This document shows, one piece after another, positions 54,144 to 64,000 of a stretch of 64,000 nt of DNA. Under the pieces are notes generated by a model that worked only from the letters and a program-made list of their open reading frames with translations, was not told the origin of the DNA and ran no database searches. The translations under genes and the position numbers were made by a program. The stretch comes from Gentiana macrophylla (Eukaryota > Streptophyta > Magnoliopsida > Gentianales > Gentianaceae), in contig CM047805.1 in the NCBI GenBank assembly GCA_026214975.1, positions 65,511,383 to 65,575,382 on the forward strand, read 5' to 3'. The stretch's first letter is position 1. The number at the start of each line of letters is the position of its first letter.

Positions 54144-54752
54144 TGATAGTAGATAGATGTTTAGGAAGGAGTTCTTCAAGTTTTTAGGGAAAATCAGAGA
54201 TTGGGTTTGTAATTTGCAAGAGAGCATAAAGATTTCTGAAAATCTCTAAGTCTGTTTATATAGTGTGATTTGGGTAGTGTGAACGTTGTTTGAATATGGA
54301 ATGATTTTGTGACATAATGGCGTGATTTTGTGTATGTAAATTGCGATATTCGAGTGGAATGGGGGAGTGGGGTGAGGTAAGTAATGATAAAGCCCGGGAA
54401 TTGAGGAGTTAATAATTCGAAAAATAATATAATTACCTCCATGATCATATGTGTGTAATCTTTCACAGAATAATCCTCCATAATTTCCTTATTCTCCACG
54501 TGTAATCAGAATTGACTTTGTTCCCACTTTTAATTTATCCAAGTCTTTATTTCGGTGAAGTGCCTTGGCTGGTCACTTAGCCGATCCAATGAGTTCTTCA
54601 CTGAGTTGTTCCATTTAACGGTTCCTAACAATCAGTTAAGTTATCTTCGCTGGATACTAGTGCCTTACCTGCTACATCTCCTGTAATGGCAAAGGTTGTA
54701 CCAGTTGATGAAGTCACTTAGCCGATTACTCCAGTTAGCCACTCTTTGATAC
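54144..54752 (-). promoter_or_regulatory. Sire-2 pol-ORF3 spacer with promoter-like signals
   Basis: Closely matches the same spacer in Sire-1 up to about 50 bases before ORF3. TATATAAAC is at 54254-54262 (minus), 111 bp before the ATG. One CACGTGG box is kept (54496-54502) and the second is mutated. An LTR-start-like TGTTAGGAAC lies at 54621-54630. Promoter function is inference. Confidence 0.5.
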
Positions 54753-57700
54753 TTATTCAATTTCAATCATCCCTAACTCAGTTCTCAACATACTAAATCT
54801 TTCATATTTGAGTGGTTTAGTGAAGATGTCACCAATTGATCTTGGTGGGTATGTGTTTTAGGATGACATCCCCTTTTCAACATGGTCTCTCGATGAAATG
54901 ATGTCTTACATCAATGTGCTTTGTTCTTGAATGCACATGGATTTTCGATAATAGATATTGCACTTGTGTTATCACACATGATTGGAATTGTTTTCTCTTC
55001 CACTCCATAGTCTCTTAGTCGTTGTCTTATCCACAAGAGTACTTGTGCACAAATACTACCGCCGCTATATATTCTCGCTTGGCTTGTTGATGTAGATATG
55101 GAGTTTTGCTTTTTCTTGAACCAAGAGACTAGTCCGGTTCCTAGCATTTGGCATGTTCCAGAGGTGCTTTTTCTATCTATTTTGCATCCAAAGATAGTCG
55201 AGTCTGAATATGACATCAATTTAAATCCTCCATCTTTTGGATACCAAATTCCAACATTTATAGTGTTTTTCAAGTATTTAATTATCCTTTTAGCTGCTAG
55301 AAGATGTGATTCTTTTGGTTGAGCTTGAAATCTTGCACACACTCCTACCGCAAATGCTATATCAGGTCTGCTTGCAGTTAAGTATAATAAGGAGCCAATG
55401 ATTCCTCTATACATTTTTTGATCAACGTCCTTTCCTGCTTCATCTTTTCCAAGTATGACTCTGGCACACATTGGTGTGTCTATTGTGCCACTTGTATCCA
55501 TCCCATACTTGTGTATCAATTCTCTTGTGTACTTGGCTTGACTAATGAAAATGCCATCCTTCATTTGCTTTACTTGAAGGCCAAGGAAATAATTTAATTC
55601 TCCTATCATGCTCATCTGAAATTTGCTTTTCATCAGGTTTGCAAATTTCTCACACAACTTTTCATCCTCTGATCCAAAGATTATATCATCAACATAGATT
55701 TGTACTAGCAATGTGCTTGCTCCTTCCTCTAGTTTGAATAGAGTCTTGTCAATAGTTCCCTTGTTGAATCCATTCTTGATCAGAAATTGTGATAGTGTTT
55801 CATACCAGGCTCTAGGTGCCTGTTTGAGGCCATAGAGGGCCTTCTTGAGTTTGTATACTTTGTCTTCTTTTCCTTTGATTTGAAATCCAGGAGGTTGTTC
55901 TACATAAACTTCTTCTTCCAAGAGTCCATTTAGGAATGCACTCTTTACATCCATTTGATAGTCTTTGAAGTCTTTGTGTGCAGCAAATCCTAGAAAGAAT
56001 CTGATTGCTTCCAATCTTTCTACTGGTGCAAATGTTTCATCATAATCTATTCCTTCTGCTTGAGAGTAGCCTTTTGCAACTAGCCTTGCTTTGTTTCTGA
56101 CAACAGTTCCTTGCTCATCCATCTTGTTCCTGAATACCCATTTTGCACCAATGATGTTGGCCATATCTAGTCTGTCAACAAGTTCCCAGACTTCATTTCT
56201 TTCAAATTCATTTAGTTCTTCTTGCATGGCTGTGATCCAATCTGCATCTTGGATTGCATCATCTATGGTCTTGGGTTCCACTTGTGATAGAAAGCAAGTT
56301 AGCATGTGCTCCAGCTGTCTTCTGGTTCTAACTCCTGTGTGAATATTTCTAATGACTTGTTCTTCAGGATGGTCTCTTAGCCAATTTAGATCTGGTTGAA
56401 GAGGTTCTTCACTTGGTGCTTCCATACCTTCATGCTGAGTATGAACTTCAACTTCAGGTGCTTCTTCTGTTGTATTGATATGGGGTTCCTCTTGATTTTC
56501 AAAATGATGATTCAAGATAGTAGCTGGTATGGTTGCATTTGTATAGATTTCCCTTTGTACTGCTTTCTTTTCTTGGTCTTGAAGATCTTCACCATTTGTA
56601 TTTGGTTCATCAAAAACCACATGTATTGATTCTTCAATCACCAATGTTCTTTTATTGAGTACTCTGAATGCTCTGCTGGTGTCTGAGTATCCCATGAAGA
56701 TTGCTTCATCAGCCTTCTCATTAAAGGTGTGCAGCTGATTCCTGTTTAAGACAAAACATTTTGATCCAAACATATGAAAATATGAGATATTGGGTTTTCT
56801 ACCATTCCATATTTCATATGGAGTCTTTCCATGATATTTGTTGATGATTGATCTGTTTTGTGTATGACATGTCGTGGTTTTCGCTTCACCCAAAACCTCT
56901 TTGGCAAGCATGCTTCAAACAATCATTGTTCTAATCGCTTCTTTGAGAGTTCTGCTTTTCTTTTTCGCTACACCATTTTGTTGTTGAGTTCTCGCTGCAG
57001 AGATAGTTGATGTAGCACTCCATTTTCTTCACAATAGGTTCTGATAATTTCATTTAGAAATTCAGTGCCTCTATCTGATCTGATCTTGATAATCTTTAGA
57101 TCTTTCTCATTCTGGAGTCTTCTCAGCAAATCTGGCAGCTTCTTGAGTGTTTCTTTCTTCTTGTTCATGAAAATTGTCCAGGTGTACTTTGAGAAGTCAT
57201 CCACCACTACAAGAGTATATTTCTTACCACTCACACTTACTGGTGTGACTGGTCCAAACAGGTCCGTGTGTAACAGATGTAGAACTCTTGTTGTAGATTG
57301 ATGAGGCTATGACTTGAATGAACTTTTTATCTGTTTTCCTTTCTGACATGCATCACATAGACTTTCTTTCTTGAATGTGATCTCTGGCAGGCCTTCAACT
57401 AACTTGCTCCTTGATAGTTTGTTGATTGTCTTGAAATTCAGGTGATTTAATCTTCTGTGCCAAATCCAGCTTGTTGATTGATTATTCTTGACAAGTAGAC
57501 ATGTTTCTGCCTTGGATGTTCTCCAGTCCACCACGTACATGTTGTCTTGTCTTCTACCTGCAAGAACTACTGTGTTGGTTTGGCTGTGAATCACTTTGCA
57601 TCCTTCTTTGTTAAAGTGCACATTGTAGCCTTTGTCACAGAATTGACTGATGCTCATCAGATTGAAGTTAAGTCCCTTGACATATGCCACATTTTGAATC

Positions 57701-57873
57701 TTTAGATTGTTCTTGAGTATTATGCCTTCCCCCTTAATCTTGCCAGGGTTTTCTTTACCTCCAAATGTGACTTTGGGTCCATCAAAAGCTTTGAAGTCAG
57801 TGAGCCATTTCTTGTTTCCTGTCATGTGTCTGGAACATCCACTGTTTATGTACCAGACATCCTACAAAATAGA
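54753..57873 (-). pseudogene. pol: Sire-2 pol: protease, integrase, RT, RNase H (broken)
   Basis: Protease begins after in-frame stops at 57874 and 57862. The catalytic Asp is Asn (YINSGCSRHM). The zinc region (HRRLNHLNFK, CDACQKGK) and integrase Asp residues (LHTDLFGP, IRSDRGTEF) are intact, but the catalytic Glu is Lys (NGVAKKK, near 56970). A 666-codon open stretch (56911-54911) covers the integrase C-terminal region, RT with [11 protein letters not shown] and YVDDIIFGS, and RNase H. In RNase H two motifs are ruined (SYSDSTIFG and [12 protein letters not shown] instead of SDSDYAG and TAEAEY). The last part after a frameshift ends GMIEIE at 54755. Confidence 0.93.
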
Positions 57874-60014
57874 TTAATTAAGTTTAGGTACCCAACACTG
57901 TTTGGGTCCATACATGTTAGCAATCATGCCTCCCATACCAAGGTTGTATCCAAAAGGTCTTCTTTTTGGATAATTGAAGTCATCAACTTCATATGTATAA
58001 GGCATGGTAGAATAGCTTCTAATATTTTTACTGAAGGTATTCTGATACTTTTCTCCACCTTTTGGTGCATTTACATCCTTCTTCACTTTCCAATATGCAG
58101 TAGGAAACCTTTCTTGCTTCATGTGTCTAGGAACATATTGGTTTTTCTTAAGCACATGATGCATTTTGTGGAATGGTTTCCTCTTGTATTTTGGAGGTGC
58201 AACATTCCAATCATCCTCTGAAGGGTAAAGTCTGCCTTTACCTTTCAGATGGCTGTTGTTCTTGATTGACTGGAATGAGGATTTAGTTTGATGTTTCACT
58301 ACACTGGGTTTTGACTTCACCGGAACGGGATGATCTGTTGGAACTATGGTTTGTCCCTTTCTAAATTTTGGTCCATTAGTGGTCCTAAATTTAGAATTGT
58401 GTTGACCATTATTCCTACTTTCATCCTGACTGTTGTAGCCAAGACCAATCTGGATCCAAACCTTTTTTAGGGTTAGTAAGCTGGTGCTTTTAGTGGTGCA
58501 GTGGTTACCTTTACTGGTGAGGAGATTCTCTTAACTGATATGTTAATAACAGATGTATGATCATCTTGTTTTTGTTGATCATTTAAGTATGTCTCCTTAC
58601 TAATTAATTCAGCTTTTGCTTTATCCAGTTCTTTCTTTAATCTCTTATTCTCTTTTCTTAGATCCTTGCATTCCTTTTCCAGAATTTCATGATTCTTTTC
58701 AATTTCATCAAATTTATTCATGAGATTTTGGACTAGGTCTGCTGTATCTAATGGGAGACTAGAAGATTGTGCAGTGTTAGATGTGGATGCATTTGATGAG
58801 GAACAGGAACTAGATATTACCTCAGTTTCATCTGATTCTTTAGCCATTAGACATAGGCTTGTTTCCTCAGTGTCTGAGCTATCACTTTTGTCTTCATCTA
58901 ATTCTTTGGTCATGAGGCATAGACATGCTTTTTCATTTTTCGAAATGTCTTCTTCATCACTATCATCCGAATCATTATCGATGATTCTTCATTCTTTTCT
59001 TCTTTGGATTCTCGCCTTGAGTGCCTTCTTGCTCTTTCTCTTTTCAGATGCTTTGTATTTCTTCTTTTCATCATCTTTGTCATTTTCTTCAGGACAATCA
59101 GCCTTGAAGTGACCTTTCTTGTTGCAGTTGAAGCATCTGTATTCATCATCTTTCTTCTTCATATCTTTGTTTGAGCTTGACCTCTTGTTTGATGATGAAT
59201 TTCCTTTGAATGGCTTCTTTTTGCTAAACCTGTCAAAACGTTTAACTAATAAAGCTACATGTTCTTTTAGTTCATGTGTCTCTTTGCTGATGTATTCGGC
59301 AAAGTTACTTTGCTGGGGTGCAGCTAATGCAGTGATTTTATGTGTCTCTGCCGGGGCACCATCTTCACCGTTCAATTCGAATTCATGAGCTTTTAATTGG
59401 GACATCAATGTCAGAGTGTCAGTGCTTGGAAGATTTGTTGTTCCTCTGATTACTGATGTTATGATCTTCCATCTTTCAGGCAGTCCTCTCAAGATCTTCA
59501 AGCATACTTCTTTCTGGGGATATATGTGTCCAAGCTGTTGCAATTCACTGATGATGCTTGAGAATCTGTTGTCCATTTGATCAATGGATTCACCAGCCTT
59601 CATTTTAAAGTTCTCAAATTTCTGTTTTGCAACAGATAATTTGTTTTCTTTAACTGCTTCAGATCCTTCATTTATCAATGATAGCTTGTCCCACATCTCC
59701 TTTGTTGTTTTGCAGTCTTTGATTCTCATGAACATGTTGCTATCTAGGGTCTTCAAGATCATGTCTTTTGCAACAAAGTCCATATTTGCTCTACTCCTGT
59801 CATCCTTGGTCCAATCCTTTTTAGGTTTGTCAATTTCCTTTCCTTGATCTGCTCCTGTGCCTACCACCATAGTGATTGTGATTGGTCCATCATTGATTAC
59901 ATCCAGCATCCCTTCATGAGTTGCTGCAAGATGAGATAGCATTCTTATTTTATATTCATCGAAATTATTAACATTAAAAACATGTACTTTTGATAAGAAG
60001 TTTGAGGAATCCAT
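57874..60014 (-). pseudogene. gag: Sire-2 gag (nearly open, frameshifted)
   Basis: The start MDSSNFLSKV at 60014 is preferred over the upstream Met at 60044 because Sire-1 shares it. The open part to 58989 (342 codons) covers the UBN2-type gag domain (residues 1-200), a linker, and an intact CCHC zinc knuckle (CFNCNKKGHFKADC, about 59130-59090). After a frameshift it continues through an acidic Ser-rich part and a strong coiled coil (58750-58560), another shift near 58400, and ends GPKQCWVPKLN with TAA at 57876-57874. The unusually long C-terminal extension is known from Sirevirus Gag and may bind host or partner proteins. Confidence 0.9.
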
Positions 60015-60137
60015 CAGTGCAAATGAAGATATAAAAGTAAGCATATAGAAAGCTCAGATTTGAAAACTACTTTGAAAATATATGATCTCCTTGTTACGTA
60101 AATTAGATCCGAATGTGTTCTCGATACTAGGAACACC

Positions 60138-60149
60138 GCTCCGATACCA
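60138..60149 (-). other. Sire-2 primer binding site
   Basis: Minus strand TGGTATCGGAGC, two bases from the LTR end, identical to Sire-1. Confidence 0.9.
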
Positions 60150-60151
60150 AT

Positions 60152-61564
60152 TGTTGGTCCCAGAGAAGGTGAAACTATAGTCGAGGGGAGGGGTGAATGA
60201 CTATAGTGGAGTTTCAAAAACTTTTCTTTTATTTAAAAGCTTTTGGGCAGCGGATAAGTCCCTTCTTACTATGTTGTTTTCAAATCTGTTTAGACAATCA
60301 AAGATATAAGTTATGATGTAGGCAAATTAAATAAATGCTGTAAAGTAAATTGCAGAAATTAAATTGACACAAGGCTTATAGTGGTTCAGGGTGGTGTAAT
60401 CCCTTAATCCACTCTTCACCTGTGATGATCGGAGGAATTCACTATTGTTTTCACAGATACAATAGTATGATTGTCCTTGGCTTCCCAAGCTTCACAATCT
60501 ACAAGACTATCACTCATTGACTGCAACAGCTTCAGTGATGATTCCTTTCTTCCTTTTTGCTGCTCCTTAAGATCAAAATCCTTCAACAGCTATCACAGAT
60601 TCAACTCCTTCTCAGATTGCCTCTGATTCAGTTGCTTCAGTTTGATATGAATGTGATTCACACACTTGCTTGATCAATCTCAGTTCTGAGTATGACTTTG
60701 TAGCTCTGATATTTGAGTTGATCACTAGATGTATCCTTGTAAGTTCAGAGAGAAGGCTTTTCAAATTGACAGAGTTTATGCTCTTTTTCTTTTTGAATCG
60801 TTGTCTTCTTTTTCTATCAATGCCTTCCATTTATAACCTTGAATAACCTTGGTTTTGAAATTCCGTCCGTTGGCTATATTAATGAGGGAATAATCCTTGA
60901 TTTTATTCTTGATTCCCCCTTAATTGCATTCTCCTTTGTCTCAGTGATCGGATTCTTTCTTCAAACGTATAGCAGAAAATCCATCCTTGATTGATCCTCT
61001 ATTGATTGTGCATTTAATGCATGATCTTCTGTATCTTCAACATATATCAAATCTGATCTGGTAAGTGTTACTTCGCCGTTTTCAGAATGGTCGAGTGAGC
61101 CTTCTGACTTAGCCGTTAGTTCTTTCTTCGCTGTTTTGTTTTTACTTTGCCGAAAGTCAGTTTACTCAGCCGATTCACTGTTTTTTTCTTTGTTTTAGTT
61201 TCAGGAGAATCTTTATACTTCACTGATCCTTCATTTGGGTGAGACCAGTGTACACCATATTTGAATATTGCGTTTCATCACTTGAAACATAACTTAGACT
61301 TATCCAAGGTCATCACAGACTTCCTTGGTTATAAGTCAGACCATAATGTCTTCATTGCTTCTCTGCTAGTGCTTGGCTGGCTTCACTTGCCGATTATCTG
61401 TTTTTGCTTTGCCGTCCTACCAACTAGTACAATACTTGTCTGACTCAACTTATACAACATGTCAGACTCTAAGTAAAGACTTATACAGAGAATTCTAACT
61501 TATTTCAGGCTTGCTATAACAGCTAGTATGGCCATCATCAAAACATAATAAAATGTTCCTAACA
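60152..61564 (-). repeat. Sire-2 5' LTR (1413 bp)
   Basis: TGTTAGGAACATTTTATTATG at 61564 to GGGACCAACA at 60152 (minus strand). The TATA region near 60828-60837 reads TTATAAATGG, slightly changed from the other copies. Together with 50539-51948 it defines the element. Confidence 0.96.
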
Positions 61565-61569
61565 ACAAT

Positions 61570-64000
61570 GTCATCTCTTGATTACATTCATTCTGATCGT
61601 TGAGGGCCATCAAAGGTGAAGACATTGGGTGGTCACAAATGTTTGTGTCATTCATAGATGACTATTCAAGGATGACTTGGGTGGTGATGATGAAACACAA
61701 AAGTGAGGCATTCAAGAGTTTCGGGCAATGGAATGTTCTAGTTGAAAATCATTTGGGAAAGAAGATCTAGAGACTTCATGCAGATAATGGTCTGAAAATA
61801 TGTTGGTCTGAGTTTGATGAGTTTTGCAAAAATGAGGGCATTGCTAGACAACATATAGTCAAGAATACTCCTCAACAAAATAGGGTAGCTGAAAGGATAA
61901 ATCAAACTCTTCCGGAGACAGCAAGATGTATGCTGTATAATATTGGTATATCAAGGAGATTTTGGGTAGAGGTTGAAAGTAAAACTTGCTACTTAATCAA
62001 TAGGATTCCTCACACAGGGATCAGTCTCAAAACACCTTTTGAGATGTGGCCAGGAAAACCTGCTGACTAATCAGTTCTAAGGGTATTTGGAAGCACAGTT
62101 TACTATCATGTGAGTGAAGCGAAGCTGGAACCAAGAGCAAGAAATGAGTGTTTGCGGGGTATGGTGATGGAGTGAAGGGTTATAGAATTTGGTCATCAGC
62201 AAAAAACAATGTTATTCTTAGCAGAGATATAGTTTTTGATGAAAATTCTATGCGCAGTTCATCAGTGAGAGGGATTGCTGAGTTTGAAAGCAGTGTTGAA
62301 ACTGAGAGAGCTGACAGTAATTGGAGCTTCATGTTGAGTCAACTGAGATGCAAAACTCAACTGTTCCAAGTCAGTTCTCAACAGATCTGGTTAGTGAACC
62401 AGAAATTGATCCAAGCCAGTCAGCTGAGAATATGTCAGCTGAGCATCAAACCGAGAACATTGGTTAGTAGAGTATATCTGTCAGCAGAGTATATCTGTCA
62501 GCAGAGTATATCTGTCAGCAGAGTATAGCTGTCAGCAGATCTAGAATATCAAATGTTGGGGTACCTCCTAAGAGGTATGGTTTTGATGATTTGGCCGGAT
62601 ATGCACTTCAAGTTGTAGAAGAAATGGAGAGCCTTGAACAATCTACTTATAGGGAAGCAGTGACATGTTCTGAATCATTTCAATGGCTTGCTTCCATGGG
62701 AGATGAAATAGAGTCATTAATGAAGAATCAAACTTGGGATCAGGTTAAACATCCAGTTGATAGGAGAGTTGTTACTTGCAAATAGATCTTCAAGAAGAAG
62801 GAAGGAATATCTAAGCAAAAAGGTTAAGTATAAGTCATGTTTGGTTGCAAGTGGGTTCAGTTAGAAAGAAGTGGTGGACTTTGATGAGATATTTTCACCA
62901 GTAGTCAGACCTACATAAATCAGAGTGTTACTAGCAATGGTTGCACAACAATACTTAGAACTTGAGTAGTTATATATGAAGACAACTTTTCTACATTGTG
63001 AGGTAGATAAAGAGATATACATGACTCAGCCAGAGGGATTCCAAGTTTTTGGCAAGGAAGATTGTGTGTGCAAGTCAAAGAAGTCCTTGTATCAACTGAA
63101 GCAGGCTACTGGACAAGGGTATAAAAGTTTTGACAGCTATATGATCCAACTGGGTTATAGCAGAAGTTCTTATGATTGCTGTGTTTACAATAGTCAGCCG
63201 AAAGATGGACCGTACATCTATCTAATGTTATATGTTGATGACATGCTGATAGCTATAAGAAAGAAGTCTAATGTTCAAAAACTGAAAAAACTTCTCAGTG
63301 CTGAGTTTGAAATGAAAGATTTGGGTGCATCCAAGAAAATTTAGGGATGGAGATCGGGAGAGACAGAATCAAAAAAAATTGTTTGTCTCAGCAGGGCTAT
63401 ATACAGAAGATATGGCATGTCAGCTGTAAAGTCAATAGATAGTCATATGGCATCAAATGTTCATTTGTCAGATTATGCTTCATAATCAGTAGAAGAGAGA
63501 GTACATGTTAAAAGTTCCCTATGTTAGATTAGTTGATAGTTCGATGTATGCCATGGTTTGCACTTGGCCTGATATGGCTCAAGCAGTCAGTGTTGTCAGC
63601 AGGTTTATGGCTAAACCTGGAAAGGAACACTAGAAAGCTGTGAAAAGAATATTTAGGTACCTCATGGATACAACTGATGTTGGTCTCATTTATGGAGATG
63701 ATACTCAAGAACTGATTATGTAGGTGATGTGGTTAGCAGAAAATAAATGACTGGTTATGTTTTCTCATTTGGGAATTCAGTTGTCAGATGGAAAGCAACT
63801 CTTCAGGCAACAGTGGCTTTATCAACTATTGAGGCTGATATATGGCTCTTACTGAAGCAGCCAAGAAGAGTATCTGGTTGAAGGGATAGGTCAGTGATTT
63901 TGGGCTACATCAAGATCAAGATGAGATTTATTGTCACAGTTTAAGTGCAATTTGTCTAGCTAAGGATCAGGTTCATCATGAGAGAACCAAGCATATTGAT
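61570..64000 (+). pseudogene. pol: Tork-2 integrase core, RT, RNase H (broken, runs off window)
   Basis: The integrase core starts at HSDR near 61590, keeps the second Asp (HADNGLKICW) and the Glu (RVAERINQTL, about 61895). A variable linker (62150-62560) contains a 17-bp minisatellite. RT follows with STYREAVTCSE, IYMTQPEGFQVFG and the catalytic YVDDMLIA (62591-63344). RNase H (63480-63990) is weak but readable (KRIFRYL, then ALTEAAK), ending ERTKHID at the window edge. There are at least eight stops and frameshifts. Confidence 0.9.
62463..62540 (+). repeat. 17-bp minisatellite, about 4.5 copies
   Basis: The unit TCAGCAGAGTATATCTG is repeated with few changes; the first and last copies are degenerate. 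It lies in the variable pol linker between integrase and RT of Tork-2. Seventeen is not a multiple of three, so each copy shifts the frame. Confidence 0.9.

Larger units (their letters stand above)
50539..61564 (-). mobile_element. Sire-2: complete Sirevirus-type Copia element (11,026 bp)
   Basis: LTRs 50539-51948 and 60152-61564 enclose, on the minus strand, gag, pol and ORF3. ACAAT flanks both ends exactly (50534-50538 and 61565-61569). It is closely related to Sire-1 except in ORF3. Its reading frames are longer than those of Sire-1, but integrase, RNase H and protease active sites are damaged. Confidence 0.97.
46757..64000 (+). mobile_element. Tork-2: Tork-lineage Copia element, split by two insertions, 3' end off window
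   Basis: The 5' LTR, primer site and gag are followed by a solo Sirevirus LTR (48106-49811), then the end of gag, protease and the integrase zinc region, then Sire-2 (50539-61564), then integrase core, RT and RNase H to the window edge. Removing both insertions and one copy of each target duplication gives a normal Tork order. Sequence 46640-46756 before it is unassigned. Confidence 0.93.

Noticed and set aside
1..64000. Host protein-coding gene or integrated plant pararetrovirus
   Set aside because: All long frames are assigned to LTR retrotransposon genes. No movement protein or coat protein signature typical of caulimovirids and no intron-exon host gene was recognised.

Overview
This window looks like repeat-dense intergenic DNA from the nuclear genome of a flowering plant, probably a eudicot. 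I cannot name the species. I find no supported host gene, rRNA or tRNA gene. Almost all of the 64 kb is LTR retrotransposons of the Copia (Sirevirus/Maximus, Tork, Ale-like) and Gypsy (Athila, Tat) lineages, nested in one another and mostly decayed. Element names such as Sire-1 or Athila-2 are labels used only here.

Layout, left to right. (1) 1-11915, + strand: Sire-1, a Sirevirus-type Copia element whose left LTR is cut by the window edge. It has gag, pol, an extra third gene (ORF3) and a complete 3' LTR. It sits in the integrase end of Athila-1. (2) 11916-19629, - strand: Athila-1 (gag, protease, RT, RNase H, integrase, tRNA-Asp-type primer site, 5' LTR). Its 3' end lies left of the window. 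(3) 19635-21498: an Athila-like LTR end on the + strand, then the 3' half of an Ale-like Copia element with its LTR. (4) 21499-39271, - strand: a Tat-lineage Gypsy element with an antisense PF04195-type gene, a hairpin-rich repeat array, pol, only traces of gag, and a probable 5' LTR. Its 3' LTR is missing. (5) Nested in it at 28241-38500 is Athila-2, complete with both LTRs and a 5-bp target duplication (tggcc/tagcc). (6) 39272-41617: a Tork protease scrap, two foldback elements, a solo Tork LTR, a possible SINE head and about 540 bp of unassigned DNA. (7) 41618-46634, +: Tork-1, complete with target duplication TATTC. (8) 46757 to the window end, +: Tork-2, interrupted by a solo Sirevirus LTR (48106-49811, duplication TTTAC) and by Sire-2 (50539-61564, - strand, duplication ACAAT).

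Relative order of events: Tork-2 is older than the solo LTR and Sire-2. The Tat element is older than Athila-2, and Athila-1 is older than Sire-1. Every coding region carries stops, frameshifts or lost catalytic residues, so none of these copies looks autonomous now.

Most interesting points. (a) Sire-1 and Sire-2 are close copies in LTR, gag, pol and non-coding flanks, but ORF3 is strongly divergent, as if it were an exchangeable cassette. (b) A conserved TATA box, with upstream G-boxes, precedes ORF3 and may be an internal promoter. (c) Many Sire-1 frameshifts are the loss of the middle base of CAG/CTG, which could be an assembly signature at methylated CHG sites. (d) Short self-complementary motif arrays recur in the LTRs and leaders of both Athila elements. 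(e) A stem-loop in the Tork LTRs shows covarying base pairs.
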